A DNA stretch of 64,000 nucleotides from Rhodocyclaceae bacterium (GCA_013388985.1 JACAEF010000022.1:1-64000), one strand, 5' to 3'; counted from the stretch's first letter, positions 35,187-45,075 are shown. The notes: a model not told the origin generated them from the sequence alone. A program made the numbers and translations.

Positions 35187-36014
35187 ATGAATGCCAATCC
35201 CGACAAGACCCATGCGATGCAGTTCGGCGATCTCGGCCGCGCGCCGCTGGAACCGACGAACGACCATGTCCTGCACGTCGAGAGACTGAATCTGTTCTAT
35301 GGTGACAATCACGCGCTCAAGAACGTCGATCTGCAGATTCCCCGCAATCGCGTCACGGCCTTCATCGGCCCGAGCGGCTGTGGCAAATCGACACTGTTGC
35401 GCTGCTTCAACCGCATGAACGATCTGGTCGACAACTGCCGCATCGAAGGCCGGATCCTGCTCGACGGCAAGAACATCTACGACCATGACGTGAATGTCGC
35501 GCTGCTCCGCCGCCGCGTCGGCATGGTGTTCCAGAAGCCCAATCCGTTTCCCAAGTCGATCTACGAGAATGTCGCCTATGGCCTGCGTATCATGGGTGTG
35601 AATGACCGGGCCACCCTCGACGAGGCCGTCGAACGCGCGCTGCGCGGTGCGGCGCTGTGGGACGAAGTCAAGGATCGCCTCGATGAAAGTGGCATGAGCC
35701 TGTCCGGCGGCCAGCAGCAACGCCTGGTGATCGCCCGCGCCATCGCCCTGCAACCGGAAGTGCTGCTGCTCGACGAGCCCTGCTCCGCGCTCGATCCGAT
35801 CTCCACCGCGAAAATCGAAGAGTTGATCGACGAGCTGAAAAGCACATTCACGATCATCATCGTCACCCACAACATGCAGCAGGCAGCGCGCATTTCCGAC
35901 GTCACCGCCTATATGTATCTGGGCGAGCTGATCGAATTCGGTGCGACCGACACCATCTTCATCAAACCTGCGGACAAGCGCACCGAGGATTACATCACCG
36001 GCCGCTTCGGCTAG
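35187..36014 (+). CDS. pstB: Phosphate ABC transporter ATPase PstB
   Basis: 275 residues. Walker [10 protein letters not shown] at residues 61-69, signature [16 protein letters not shown], Walker [14 protein letters not shown] and switch His in [33 protein letters not shown] is PstB-specific. It powers Pi import and, with PhoU and PhoR, reports external Pi. The gene lies 39 nt after pstA and 13 nt before phoU. Confidence 0.97.
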   Translation: MNANPDKTHAMQFGDLGRAPLEPTNDHVLHVERLNLFYGDNHALKNVDLQIPRNRVTAFIGPSGCGKSTLLRCFNRMNDLVDNCRIEGRILLDGKNIYDHDVNVALLRRRVGMVFQKPNPFPKSIYENVAYGLRIMGVNDRATLDEAVERALRGAALWDEVKDRLDESGMSLSGGQQQRLVIARAIALQPEVLLLDEPCSALDPISTAKIEELIDELKSTFTIIIVTHNMQQAARISDVTAYMYLGELIEFGATDTIFIKPADKRTEDYITGRFG

Positions 36015-36027
36015 AGAGGAGAAGCAT

Positions 36028-36738
36028 ATGCACGAGCACATTTTCAAGCGTTTCGATGCCGAGCTCGACGATATCCGCGCCCGCATCACCCAGATGGGCG
36101 GCCTGGTCGAGGAGCAGATGCGCGCCGCGATGACCGCCCTGGGCGGCGAGGACCGCGAACTCATCGAACTGGTCATCGCCCGCGATGCCGGGGTCGATCA
36201 GATGGAACTCTCCATCGACGCTGCCTGCGCGCACATCATCGCGCGCCGGCAGCCCACGGCGATCGACCTGCGCATGATCATGGCGGTGAGCAAGATCGTC
36301 ACCGACCTGGAGCGCATCGGCGACGAAGTGAAAAAGATCGCCAAGGGTGCACGCAAGATTTTCGAACAGGGCATGGGCGGTTGCCTGACGCAGGTCACCG
36401 AGATCCGCTATGTCGGCGAGCGCGTCCTGGACATGCTGCACGACGTGCTCGATGCCTTCGTGCGCGTGGATGCGGATGCCGCTCTGGCGATCATCAGGCG
36501 CGACAAGGAGGTAGACGAGAGTTTCCGCTCCATCGTGCGCCAGCTGGTCACCTTCATGATGGAGGATCCACGCACGATCAGCACCGCGCTCGACATCATT
36601 TTCATCGCCCGCTCCGTCGAGCGTATCGGCGACCACACCAAGAACATCGCCCGCGACGTCATTTTCATCGCCAAAGGGGAGGACGTGCGACACACCGTCC
36701 TGGGCAAGCAGGGAATGGAGGGAGAAAACGCGCAATGA
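36028..36738 (+). CDS. phoU: PhoU, phosphate signalling regulator
   Basis: 236 residues from ATG 36028 with ribosome site AGAGGAG. Two three-helix PhoU repeats, each with the metal-binding E/DxxxD pattern (KIVTDLERIGDEVKKIA and ARSVERIGDHTKNIA). It couples Pst activity to PhoR and keeps PhoB off when Pi is plentiful. The stop overlaps the phoB start (ATGA). Confidence 0.95.
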   Translation: MHEHIFKRFDAELDDIRARITQMGGLVEEQMRAAMTALGGEDRELIELVIARDAGVDQMELSIDAACAHIIARRQPTAIDLRMIMAVSKIVTDLERIGDEVKKIAKGARKIFEQGMGGCLTQVTEIRYVGERVLDMLHDVLDAFVRVDADAALAIIRRDKEVDESFRSIVRQLVTFMMEDPRTISTALDIIFIARSVERIGDHTKNIARDVIFIAKGEDVRHTVLGKQGMEGENAQ

Positions 36739-37430
36739 GTGGTCAGCCACGCATTCTGGTGGTCGAGGACGAAGCCGCGATCCAGGAGCTGCTGCGTTAT
36801 TCCCTGGAACAGGCGTCATTCGAGGTCGTCGTGCTCGGTAGCGCCGAAGCCGCGCTCGAGGAAATCCGCCAACGCCTGCCCGCGCTGGTCCTGCTCGACC
36901 TGATGCTGCCCGGCATGTCGGGCAGCGCCCTGGCGAAACGCCTGCGCAGCGAAGCGCGCACGCGCGAATTGCCGATCATCATGGTCACGGCGCGCGCCGA
37001 CGAGACCGACCGCATCCAGGGCCTCGACCTCGGCGCCGACGACTATGTCAGCAAACCTTTCTCACCGAAGGAGCTGATCGCCCGCATTCGTGCCGTATTG
37101 CGCCGGCGCGCGCCGCACCTCGCCGGCGACCCCGTGGAGATCGGCCCGGTGCGTCTCGATCCCGCCTCGCGCACGGTCACCTGCAATGGCCAACCCATCG
37201 CGCTGGGCCCGACGGAATTCGAACTGCTGCAATATCTGATGACCCACCCGAACCGGGCCCTGACGCGCGACCAGCTGCTGAATGCCTTGCGCGGCGACCA
37301 TCGCTTTCTCGAGGATCGCACCATCGACGTCTATATCCGGCGCCTGCGCGCCGGGCTCGGCCCGGTCGGCGACGCGTTGATCGAGACGGTGCGTGGCGTC
37401 GGCTACAAACTGACGAGCCCGGCAGGATGA
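36735..37430 (+). CDS. phoB: PhoB response regulator
   Basis: 231 residues. Receiver domain with phospho-acceptor D55 in LLDLMLPG, plus ILVVEDE and KPFSPKEL; OmpR-type winged helix with LGPTEFELLQYLMTHPNR and RTIDVYIRRLR. Phosphorylated PhoB binds Pho boxes made of 7-bp repeats with 11-bp period, of which several candidates occur in this window. Overlaps phoU and phoR by ATGA at both ends. Confidence 0.96.
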   Translation: MSGQPRILVVEDEAAIQELLRYSLEQASFEVVVLGSAEAALEEIRQRLPALVLLDLMLPGMSGSALAKRLRSEARTRELPIIMVTARADETDRIQGLDLGADDYVSKPFSPKELIARIRAVLRRRAPHLAGDPVEIGPVRLDPASRTVTCNGQPIALGPTEFELLQYLMTHPNRALTRDQLLNALRGDHRFLEDRTIDVYIRRLRAGLGPVGDALIETVRGVGYKLTSPAG

Positions 37431-38665
37431 ACGCCGCGGCGCTGGCGCTGTTGCTGCTGGCGCTCGCTGGCGCGCTCGCCATCGCTCTGGCGCTGCAGAT
37501 CCGCCAGCGCAACGCGCTGCGCGACTGGCTCATCGCCCCCGATCTGCACCCGCTGCCCGATGGCCGTGGCGTCTGGTATGAAATCTTTTCGCGCCTGCGC
37601 AAAACACGCAAGCAGGAACAGTTGCGGCGTGCCGAGCTTGGCAATGCGCTGGAACGCTTTCGTCTCGCGGTCCAGTCCCTGCCCGAAGGCGTCATGCTGC
37701 TCGACACGCAGATGCACATCGAATGGCTGAACGATGCCGCTTGCCGCCAGTTCGCTCTCGATGCGGTGCGCGATCCCGGCACGCTGGCGGTGCAACTGAT
37801 CCGCCAGAGCGAATTCCGTCAGCTGATCGACAGCTATCGCGCCCGTCCCGTCAAGCAGTCGACCTTGCTCCGTGCAGGCAGCAATGGCGAGGAGCGGGTT
37901 CTCTCGGTGACGTTGCTGCCTTTTGCGGCGACGGGAACCCTGCTCGTCGCCACCGACGTCACCGAACAGGTGCGCAGCGAGCTCGGACAGCGTGATTTCA
38001 TCGCCAACGTCTCGCACGAGCTGCGCACGCCGCTGACCGTGATCACCGGCTTTCTCGAGCAGTTCAATGGCGACGACCCGCCCACGGGCGAGATGGCGCG
38101 CAGGTTTCACCGCCTGATGGCCGAACAGGCGGAGCGCATGAACCGGCTGATCGCCGATCTGCTGACCTTGTCCAGTCTCGAAAGCAGCGGCCAGCCGCCG
38201 CGCGACGAGGTGATCGATGTGCCAGCGCTGCTCGAAACCCTGCGCAACGAGGCGCTCGCGCTCTCCGCCGGCAGACATGCCATCGACATTACCGATTCTT
38301 CGGCCGGCAAACTGCGCGGCAGCGCCGACGAATTGCGCAGCGCCTTCGGCAACCTGGTGTTCAACGCCGTGCGCTACACGCCGGCGGGCGGCAAGATCAC
38401 AATGGCCTGGCGCCTGATCGACGGCCAACCGACCTTTGCCGTGACCGATACCGGCATCGGCATCCCGCCCGAGCACATCCCGCGCCTGACGGAGCGTTTC
38501 TACCGCGTCGACAAGGGCCGTTCGACCGCGGTCGGCGGCACCGGGCTCGGCCTGGCGATCGTCAAGCACGTGCTCGTCCGCCATGGCGGCATGCTGAAAA
38601 TCGATTCGGTCCCGGGCAAGGGCAGCATCTTCACCGTGGCCCTGCCAGCCGACCGGCGGGCCTGA
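37427..38665 (+). CDS. phoR: PhoR sensor histidine kinase
   Basis: 412 residues. A short N-terminal membrane segment (1-23), a basic linker, a PAS domain (about 85-185) and the kinase core. The H box is FIANVSHELRTPLTVITGF with H197; N box GNLVFNAVRYTP; G boxes DTGIGIPPEHIP and GGTGLGLAIVKH. It phosphorylates PhoB when Pst signals Pi shortage. Only one clear membrane helix, as in PhoR types with no real periplasmic sensor. Confidence 0.94.
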   Translation: MNAAALALLLLALAGALAIALALQIRQRNALRDWLIAPDLHPLPDGRGVWYEIFSRLRKTRKQEQLRRAELGNALERFRLAVQSLPEGVMLLDTQMHIEWLNDAACRQFALDAVRDPGTLAVQLIRQSEFRQLIDSYRARPVKQSTLLRAGSNGEERVLSVTLLPFAATGTLLVATDVTEQVRSELGQRDFIANVSHELRTPLTVITGFLEQFNGDDPPTGEMARRFHRLMAEQAERMNRLIADLLTLSSLESSGQPPRDEVIDVPALLETLRNEALALSAGRHAIDITDSSAGKLRGSADELRSAFGNLVFNAVRYTPAGGKITMAWRLIDGQPTFAVTDTGIGIPPEHIPRLTERFYRVDKGRSTAVGGTGLGLAIVKHVLVRHGGMLKIDSVPGKGSIFTVALPADRRA

Positions 38666-38741
38666 GGCAGCGCAGAGAGCGGCGAAGGACGCCACCGACA
38701 GGCCCTGTTCTCTGCCAATGGATCGAAGGCAGGGTGTCCAG

Positions 38742-38775
38742 TTGTCATCCATTTGTCAACTTCCCGGCCTAAGCT
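38742..38775 (+). promoter_or_regulatory. Pho box and -10 before the EAL-CBS-GGDEF gene
   Basis: TTGTCAT-CCAT-TTGTCAA (38742-38759) is a close match to two PhoB half-sites with 11-bp period. TAAGCT (38770-38775) follows after exactly 10 nt, and the gene starts 21 nt later. Confidence 0.65.
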
Positions 38776-38796
38776 GCAGGCTCGGTCAATGCCCGT

Positions 38797-40716
38797 ATGC
38801 TCATGTCGAATCGAAACAGCCTCAGCCCTTTTCCCGCCGAGGCCCGCCTCGCGCCTCATCATGGCGGCCTGGCCCGGCAAATCATCGCGGCGGCAGCGCA
38901 GGAATCGCTGTGCGAAGAGTCCCCCGCCTATCGGCTCGAATGGCGGAACCGGATCAGTGCGGAAGACCTGCACGCGTTTTCCCGAGTTTTCGAGCGTCAG
39001 CAACTGCATGCGGTGTTCCAGCCCATTCTCGACCTGTCACAGCGGCGTTTCCTCGGCTATGAGGGCCTGATCCGCGGTCCTGCGGATACGCCCTTGCACA
39101 GCCCGCAGCTATTGCTCGAGCTCGCCGCGGCCAGCCAGTTGACAGTCGAATTCGAGCGCCTGTGCCGGGAGACGATCCTGCGCGATTTCGCGGCCCGAAA
39201 GCTCGATGGCCTGCTGTTCCTCAACGTCAGCGCCGGCGCCCTCGCCGATCCACGCTTCCTGGATGGCGCGACCACGCGCTTGTTTCAGGAGCTGCGCCTG
39301 CGGCCTGGTCAGATCGTCATCGAGATCACCGAAAACCAGCAGGTCGACGACTTGGCCGCCTTGCAAGAAGTGTTGCAACACTACCGCGGCCAGGGCTTCC
39401 AGATCGCGATCGACGACCTCGGCGAAGGTTTTTCCAATCTGCGCATGTGGTCCGAGATCCACCCGGAATACGTCAAGATCGACCAGCACTTCATCCGCAA
39501 CATCGCCAACGACCCGATCAAGTTCCGTCTGGTGCGGGCCATGCGCGACATCGCCGAGGCGACCCATGCGCGCCTGATCGCCGAGGGCATCGAAACCGAA
39601 AGCGAATTGATCACGATCCGCGACCTGGGCATCGCGCATGGCCAAGGATTTCTGATCAGCCGGCCCGCCATCCAACCCGAAACGGCCCCTGGCAGCGAGG
39701 TTCGTCGCCTGCTCGACCAGTCCCGGCTGATCGTCTTCCCGAACCAGCCCGGCCAAGCGGGCGCCAAAGTGCGCCAGCTCTTGCAAGCCGTCGAGCCGGT
39801 GCTGCCCTCCACCTGCAATCAACGAGTGCTCGAGCGTTTCGAGGCCTCCCCCAGCCTGATCGCGTTGCCCGTCGTCACCGCGGAAGGCATACCGGTCGGC
39901 CTGATCAATCGCTACACCTTGACCGACCGCTTCGCCCGCCCTTACCGACGCGAGATCTACGGCAAGCAGCCCTGCACCCGCTTCATGAACGATGCGCCGA
40001 TCAAGGTCGATCATGCCCTGCCGATCCAGGAACTCGGCCAGCTGCTCGGCCGCGCGCAGCCGCAGCAACTGATCGACGGCTTCATCATCACCGAAGACGG
40101 TCGTTATCTGGGCGTCGGCAGCACCCAGGCGCTGATGGGTCTGATCACCGAGTTGCAAATCCGCGCGGCACGCTATGCCAATCCGCTCACCCAACTGCCG
40201 GGCAACGTCCCGATCAATGAGCACATCGACCGTCTGCTGCACAACGAGGTGGGCTTCACCGCGTGTTATTGCGACATCGACCACTTCAAGCCGTTCAACG
40301 ACAGCTACGGTTATCGCACCGGCGACCAGATCATCCAGCAAGTCGCCCTGCTGCTGAGCCGCCACTGCGATCCCCAGCTCGATTTCGTCGGCCATATCGG
40401 CGGCGATGATTTCATCTTGCTGATGCAAAGTAGCGACTGGGAAGCGCGTTGCCGCGCCATCATCGCCGACTTCGATCAGGCGCGCATCGCCTACCTGATG
40501 CCCGAACACGTGGATCAATCAGGCTATTTCGCCGAGAACCGCCGCGGCGAAAAGGTGTTCCATGCCTTGCCCTCCCTGTCGATCGGGGCGTTGACGGTCG
40601 TGCCGCACCATTTCGAGAGCCACCGCGAGCTTTCCGTCGCCTTGACCGCCGCGAAGAAAGAAGCCAAGAAGATTCCTGGCAGCGCACTGTTCATCGAACG
40701 CCGCCGCCAACCCTGA
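38797..40716 (+). CDS. EAL-CBS-GGDEF cyclic-di-GMP protein, probably Pho-regulated
   Basis: 639 residues with no membrane helix. The EAL domain comes first (motif variant EGL at residue 89, then NVSAGAL, EITENQQ, IDDLGEGFSNL). A CBS-like region follows (about 300-460), then a GGDEF domain with variant GGDDF at residue 535. The inhibitory-site Arg is absent (PQLD where RxxD is expected). Core EAL residues look largely kept, so phosphodiesterase activity is more likely than cyclase. CBS domains often bind adenine nucleotides. A Pho box upstream puts it under PhoB. A second start, ATG 38803, is possible. Confidence 0.88.
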   Translation: MLMSNRNSLSPFPAEARLAPHHGGLARQIIAAAAQESLCEESPAYRLEWRNRISAEDLHAFSRVFERQQLHAVFQPILDLSQRRFLGYEGLIRGPADTPLHSPQLLLELAAASQLTVEFERLCRETILRDFAARKLDGLLFLNVSAGALADPRFLDGATTRLFQELRLRPGQIVIEITENQQVDDLAALQEVLQHYRGQGFQIAIDDLGEGFSNLRMWSEIHPEYVKIDQHFIRNIANDPIKFRLVRAMRDIAEATHARLIAEGIETESELITIRDLGIAHGQGFLISRPAIQPETAPGSEVRRLLDQSRLIVFPNQPGQAGAKVRQLLQAVEPVLPSTCNQRVLERFEASPSLIALPVVTAEGIPVGLINRYTLTDRFARPYRREIYGKQPCTRFMNDAPIKVDHALPIQELGQLLGRAQPQQLIDGFIITEDGRYLGVGSTQALMGLITELQIRAARYANPLTQLPGNVPINEHIDRLLHNEVGFTACYCDIDHFKPFNDSYGYRTGDQIIQQVALLLSRHCDPQLDFVGHIGGDDFILLMQSSDWEARCRAIIADFDQARIAYLMPEHVDQSGYFAENRRGEKVFHALPSLSIGALTVVPHHFESHRELSVALTAAKKEAKKIPGSALFIERRRQP

Positions 40717-40721
40717 CTCGA

Positions 40722-40744
40722 AAAGTCGGCGCTGGCGGGACGGC
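40722..40744 (-). repeat. Dispersed 23-bp element, copy 7 (intergenic)
   Basis: The top strand reads AAAGTCGGCGCTGGCGGGAC then GGC. It fills the convergent gap between the EAL-CBS-GGDEF gene and phnW, touching the phnW stop at 40746. Confidence 0.92.
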
Positions 40745-40745
40745 C

Positions 40746-41864
40746 CTATTGCTTGTCCGGCGCGAAATTGGTAACACCCATCTCCGCAAATGTCGCCTCG
40801 ATGGCCGCGACGGCCTGCCGGATCGTCGCCGCGCCGATCACGCCGATGCAGCCGACGCGGAAGGTCTCCACCGTCGTCAGCTTGCCGGGATAGAGGATGA
40901 AACCCTTCTCCCGCACCTTGCGGTAGAAGATCTTGAAGTCGTAGGCCGCATCGGCCGGCGCATGGAAGGTGACGATGATCGGCGCCTGCACGGCGTCGGC
41001 GAGGAAAGTCTGGAAGCCCAGCGCGCGCATTCCAGCCACGAGGGTCGCGCAGTTCTCGGCATAGCGCGCCAGACGCGCCGGCTGGCCGCCCTCCTCGCGA
41101 TACTGGTCGATGGCGGCGCGCAGCGCAGCGACGACGTGGGTCGGCGGCGTGAAGCGCCACTGGCCGGTCTTCTGCATATAGATCCACTGGTCGTGTAGAT
41201 CCATCGCAAGCGAATGGCAGTTGCCCGCCGCCGCTGCCAGCGCTTCGCGGCGGACAACAACGAAACCCATGCCGGGCACGCCTTCAAGGCACTTGCCCGA
41301 GGCGGCGATCAGCGCGTCGAAGGGCATGCTCTGCGCATCGATGGGAATCGCGCCGAAGGAGCTCATCGCATCGACGATCAGCCGGCGGCCGCGCCGTGCA
41401 ACCGTGTAGGCGATCTCGGGCAGCGGATTGAGGATGCCGGTGCCGGTCTCGCAATGCACCTGGGCGACGTGGGTGATCGCCGGATCGGCGGCGAGCGCCG
41501 CGTCGATGCACGCCGGATCGGCCGGTTCGTCCTCGCGGAAATCGAGCGCCACGGCCGGACGGCCGAGATAGTCGAGGATGCGCAGGATGCGCTGGCAGTA
41601 GGCGCCGTTGTTCGGCACCAGCACCTTGCCGTCCTTCGGCACCAGGGTGCCCAAGGCCGCCTCGACGGAGAACGTGCCCCTGCCCTGCAGCGGCACGCAG
41701 ACATGCGTTTCGCCCGCGCCGGCGATCTCGGCGATGTCGCGGCAGACCGAGGCGGTCAGCTCGTTGAAGGCGCCATCCCACGAACCCCAGTCGCGCAGCA
41801 TGGCCTGCTTGGTCGCTGCGGAGGTCGTCAGCGGTCCGGGGGTCAGCAAAACGGGATCGTTCAT
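40746..41864 (-). CDS. phnW: 2-aminoethylphosphonate:pyruvate aminotransferase PhnW
   Basis: 372 residues from ATG 41864 (ribosome site GGAGA). [14 protein letters not shown] is the PhnW N-terminus; [12 protein letters not shown] and the PLP lysine K191 in [12 protein letters not shown] mark the class V aminotransferase. It converts 2-aminoethylphosphonate plus pyruvate to phosphonoacetaldehyde and alanine. It is last in the phnC-D-E-A-dehydrogenase-phnW operon, 19 nt after the dehydrogenase gene. No phnX is seen, so phosphonoacetaldehyde should go through PhnY and PhnA. Confidence 0.95.
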   Translation of the reverse strand: MNDPVLLTPGPLTTSAATKQAMLRDWGSWDGAFNELTASVCRDIAEIAGAGETHVCVPLQGRGTFSVEAALGTLVPKDGKVLVPNNGAYCQRILRILDYLGRPAVALDFREDEPADPACIDAALAADPAITHVAQVHCETGTGILNPLPEIAYTVARRGRRLIVDAMSSFGAIPIDAQSMPFDALIAASGKCLEGVPGMGFVVVRREALAAAAGNCHSLAMDLHDQWIYMQKTGQWRFTPPTHVVAALRAAIDQYREEGGQPARLARYAENCATLVAGMRALGFQTFLADAVQAPIIVTFHAPADAAYDFKIFYRKVREKGFILYPGKLTTVETFRVGCIGVIGAATIRQAVAAIEATFAEMGVTNFAPDKQ

Positions 41865-41883
41865 GTTGGTCTCCAAACGGTTT

Positions 41884-42975
41884 TCAGGGCACGATGGCGG
41901 CGCGCAGCACGCGGCGGGCGGCGGCATCGGCCATCGCCTCGTTCGCGGCGTCGAGCGGATACTTGCCATCGACGAGGGCGTGGAAGGGGAAGCGCGTGCG
42001 GTGTGCCGCGACGAATTCGAGCGCCTCGACGAGATGGCGCGGGTGGTAGTTATGCACGCCGCGCAGGCAGAGGAGTTTCTTGAGGATCAGGTTGGCGTCG
42101 ATGATTGCCATCGCGCGCGGATTGACCACACCGCCGAGCACATAGGTGCCGCCGATGCGCAGCATCTCGAGCCCGGCCGGGATGACCGCGGGTGTGCCGC
42201 AGACCTCGATGACCGCGTCGGCGCCGGCGGGCGGGCACTGCGCGCGGATTTCCGCCGGGTCGGCGGCGGCATCGAAAGCCAAATCGACACCGAAACGGTA
42301 GGCCATCTCGCGCCGCGCCGGATCGGGATCGAGGCCGATCACGCGACGGGCGCCGCGCGCCTTGGCGATGGCGGCGCCGTAAAGTCCCAACAGGCCAAGC
42401 CCCTGCACGACGACGGTGTGACCGATGCGGATGTTCGCCGCCTCGGTGACTGCGATCATCGTCGCCACGCCGCAGTTGAGCGGCGTCGCCTCCTCGTCGG
42501 TGAGTTCGTCCGGCAGGCGCAGGATCCACGAGCGCGGCAGGATGTAGCAGTAATCGCCGAAACCGCCGTGATGGTGCGGCGGCTCGGCGACCGCTCGATG
42601 GCCGTATTTGTCGACGCCGGCCGCCTTCTGCGGCAGATCGAGCACTGCGCCGAAATAGTCTCCTTCGGGGGGGATGAAATATTCGCTCCAGGTCACGCGG
42701 TCGCCGAGGGCAAGCGGATCGCCGCGCATGTCCTGCGTGACGCCTTCGCCGAGCGCTACGATGTCGCCGATGATCTCGTGCCCCAACACGCCGGGGCACG
42801 GGTTCGGCCGCTGCCCCTGCCAGGAATGGATGTCCGAGCGGCAGATCGTCGCCATGCGAATCTTGACGAGCGCTTCGCCAGGCGCGGGCGGCCGCAACGG
42901 GTAAGACTCGATGCGAAACGGCGCATTCGGCGCGTCATAGACGGCCAGACGGCCGATGGCGGGAAGGGCAGCCAT
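41884..42975 (-). CDS. Zinc alcohol dehydrogenase linked to phosphonate catabolism
   Basis: 363 residues of the medium-chain dehydrogenase family: catalytic-zinc residues in [11 protein letters not shown] and [11 protein letters not shown], Rossmann loop [10 protein letters not shown], then GLDPDP. It matches the family annotated as phosphonate-catabolism-associated alcohol dehydrogenase (the HpnZ-type family, named from gene neighbourhood). I do not know a demonstrated substrate. Placed 1 nt after phnA and before phnW, it could oxidise a hydroxylated phosphonate to an aldehyde entering the PhnY-PhnA route; that is inference. The usual four-Cys structural zinc cluster is not obvious. Confidence 0.85.
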   Translation of the reverse strand: MAALPAIGRLAVYDAPNAPFRIESYPLRPPAPGEALVKIRMATICRSDIHSWQGQRPNPCPGVLGHEIIGDIVALGEGVTQDMRGDPLALGDRVTWSEYFIPPEGDYFGAVLDLPQKAAGVDKYGHRAVAEPPHHHGGFGDYCYILPRSWILRLPDELTDEEATPLNCGVATMIAVTEAANIRIGHTVVVQGLGLLGLYGAAIAKARGARRVIGLDPDPARREMAYRFGVDLAFDAAADPAEIRAQCPPAGADAVIEVCGTPAVIPAGLEMLRIGGTYVLGGVVNPRAMAIIDANLILKKLLCLRGVHNYHPRHLVEALEFVAAHRTRFPFHALVDGKYPLDAANEAMADAAARRVLRAAIVP

Positions 42976-42976
42976 T

Positions 42977-44221
42977 TCAAACGACTCCGTTGATCGCGTA
43001 GTCGAAGATCTGGTGGCTTTTCAGCCCGCCAGCCGCGCGCTGCGCAAAGTCGGCGCTGACGGGACGGCTCAGGATGAAGGGCACGCGCGCCTCGGTCACC
43101 GCGCCGTGGCTGCGCAGCCGCGCGTCGGCGAGGTTCGAGAGGTCGTGGTCGGCTTGCGAGGCGCCGATCACCGTGCCGATGTCGCCAATCACCGCGACGT
43201 CGCCCTCGCGGTCGGGCGGCAGCTCGAAGCGCGCGCAGACCTCCTCTTTCGTGAGCGCCAGCTCAATGCCTGGGATGCCCTTGACGAGGTCGATGATCGC
43301 CGCCGGGCTCGCCCTGCCGCCGCGGCACCAGACGCGCACGAAGCCGCCCAGCGCACCGTGGTGACGCACGAAGGCGTCGGTGATCGGGCAGATGACTTTC
43401 GTGTCGCCGGCGCCGAAGGCGCGGTCGAGGATGTCCTGCAGGAAGATCACGTTCGGCGTGCCATCCGGCTTCGACTTGTCGTTCATGCCGTGGTCGGCCG
43501 TCAGCGCGACCGTGGCGCCAAGCGAAGCGAGCCGGCCGAAGCAGTCGTCGATGCGGCGATAGAACTCGCTGGAGACCGGGTCGCCCGGCGCGTGCTTGTG
43601 CTGGATGTAATCGGTCAGCGACAGGAACATCAGGTCGGGCCGCCGCGTCTCCAGCAGCTTGATGCCAGCTTCCAGCACGAAGAGCGACAGATCCATCGAA
43701 TACATGTCCGGCTGCGGCATGCCGACGAGCGCCAGCACGTTCTCGATGCCGTTCTCGGTCAGCGTGCAGCGGTCGGCGAACTCGGACGAGAAACTCACGT
43801 TGCCACGCTGAAGATCGAGGTCCTTGCCGAGCTGCTTGCGCAGCTTGTCCTTGGCGGTGATCGACACGACCTTCGCGCCGGCATCGGCGAAGGTGGCGAG
43901 GATCGTGCGGCTCCTCAACAGTTCCGGGCCGGTCATGACGACCGCTTCGCCCGCCTCGTTGAGGTAGAAGTTGCCGGAGATGCCATGCACCGATGGCGGC
44001 GCACCGGTGATGATCGACATGTTGTTCGGGCAGGTGAAGCTCGGCACCGTGCCCTCGGCGATGGTCGAGAACCCTTCGCGCATGAAACGTGCGATGTTGG
44101 GAATGATGCCGTCTCGGAGCCCTTGTTCGATGTAGGCAGGATCGCCGCCGTCGATGCAGACGACGACGGTAGGACGCGACGGCCAGCGGTATTGAACGCC
44201 GTTGAGTGAAAGCATGTTCAT
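42977..44221 (-). CDS. phnA: Phosphonoacetate hydrolase PhnA
   Basis: 414 residues of the alkaline-phosphatase superfamily. Two-zinc site: CIDGGDPAYI, nucleophile Thr in VPSFTCPNN, SLTDYIQHKHAPGD, TADHGMNDK and LRSHGAV. It splits phosphonoacetate into acetate and phosphate, the final C-P cleavage. The start is 7 nt after phnE; ATG 44215 is an alternative. The C-terminal 60 or so residues include a dispersed-element copy translated as RPVSADFA. Confidence 0.92.
   Translation of the reverse strand: MNMLSLNGVQYRWPSRPTVVVCIDGGDPAYIEQGLRDGIIPNIARFMREGFSTIAEGTVPSFTCPNNMSIITGAPPSVHGISGNFYLNEAGEAVVMTGPELLRSRTILATFADAGAKVVSITAKDKLRKQLGKDLDLQRGNVSFSSEFADRCTLTENGIENVLALVGMPQPDMYSMDLSLFVLEAGIKLLETRRPDLMFLSLTDYIQHKHAPGDPVSSEFYRRIDDCFGRLASLGATVALTADHGMNDKSKPDGTPNVIFLQDILDRAFGAGDTKVICPITDAFVRHHGALGGFVRVWCRGGRASPAAIIDLVKGIPGIELALTKEEVCARFELPPDREGDVAVIGDIGTVIGASQADHDLSNLADARLRSHGAVTEARVPFILSRPVSADFAQRAAGGLKSHQIFDYAINGVV
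43046..43068 (-). repeat. Dispersed 23-bp element, copy 8 (C-terminal coding)
   Basis: The top strand reads AAAGTCGGCGCTGACGGGAC then GGC. Inside phnA about 25-30 codons before its stop, translated within SRPVSADFA. Confidence 0.88.
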
Positions 44222-44228
44222 GTAAGGT

Positions 44229-45026
44229 TCAGATCGCCCATTGACGGATGCGGGCGGAGACGAGGTCGATCAGGGTGACCGAGACGATGATGATGATGAG
44301 CACGGCGGCGGTCTGCGCGTATTCGAAGCCGCGGATCACCTCGTGCAGGACGACGCCGATGCCGCCCGCGCCGACGATGCCGAGCACGGAGGCCGAGCGC
44401 ACGTTCGACTCGAAGCGGTAAAGCGAGTAGGAAATCCACAGCGGCAGCACCTGCGGAATCACGCCGTAGAGGATTTCCTCGAGCGCGTTCGCACCGGTGG
44501 CGCGCACGCCCTCGACGGGACGCGGGTCGATAGCCTCGACCGCCTCGGCGAAGAGCTTGGCAAGTACACCGGTCGTATGCACCCAGAGCGCCAGCACGCC
44601 AGCGAAGGGCCCGAGGCCGACCGCGACGATGAAGAGCATCGCGAACACCATTTCGTTGATGGCGCGGCACGCGTCCATCAGGCGGCGCATCGGCTGATAG
44701 ACCCAGACCGGGGCGAGGTTCTCGGCGGACATCAGGCCGCAGGGAATCGCGCAGACGATGGCAAGCACCGTGCCCCAAATGGCGATATGCACGGTGACGA
44801 CCATCTCCTCGAGATAGATGCGCCACTCGTGAAAGTCCGGCGGAAAGAATTCCCGGGCGAAGACGCGCATGTTGTCCGAATCCTTGAGCAGGTCGAACGG
44901 CCGCATGTCGGCACCTTGCCACGACCAGATCAGGACGAGGAAAAAGACGCCCCAGGCGAGGGTCGCACCGATGCCGGCGGGCGGCGGACGCAGCGAGACT
45001 TCTTGGACGGAAGGTACGGTAGCCAT
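44229..45026 (-). CDS. phnE: Phosphonate ABC permease PhnE
   Basis: 265 residues with about six membrane helices. [20 protein letters not shown], the EAA loop [21 protein letters not shown] and [14 protein letters not shown] match PhnE. It imports phosphonate with PhnC/PhnD. ATG 45026 stands directly after a terminator-like hairpin with a T-run and no recognisable Shine-Dalgarno site, so expression is probably much lower than phnD. Confidence 0.92.
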   Translation of the reverse strand: MATVPSVQEVSLRPPPAGIGATLAWGVFFLVLIWSWQGADMRPFDLLKDSDNMRVFAREFFPPDFHEWRIYLEEMVVTVHIAIWGTVLAIVCAIPCGLMSAENLAPVWVYQPMRRLMDACRAINEMVFAMLFIVAVGLGPFAGVLALWVHTTGVLAKLFAEAVEAIDPRPVEGVRATGANALEEILYGVIPQVLPLWISYSLYRFESNVRSASVLGIVGAGGIGVVLHEVIRGFEYAQTAAVLIIIIVSVTLIDLVSARIRQWAI

Positions 45027-45031
45027 GATCG

Positions 45032-45064
45032 AAAAAGCGCCGGCAGACGCGAGCCCGCCGGCGC
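45032..45064 (-). terminator. Intrinsic-terminator-like hairpin between phnD and phnE
   Basis: On the minus strand GCGCCGGC / GCCGGCGC (8-bp stem, 12-nt loop) is followed at once by TTTTT. It sits inside the operon 5 nt before the phnE start, so it should act as a partial terminator. Confidence 0.7.
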
Positions 45065-45075
45065 ACGAGGGAGGA

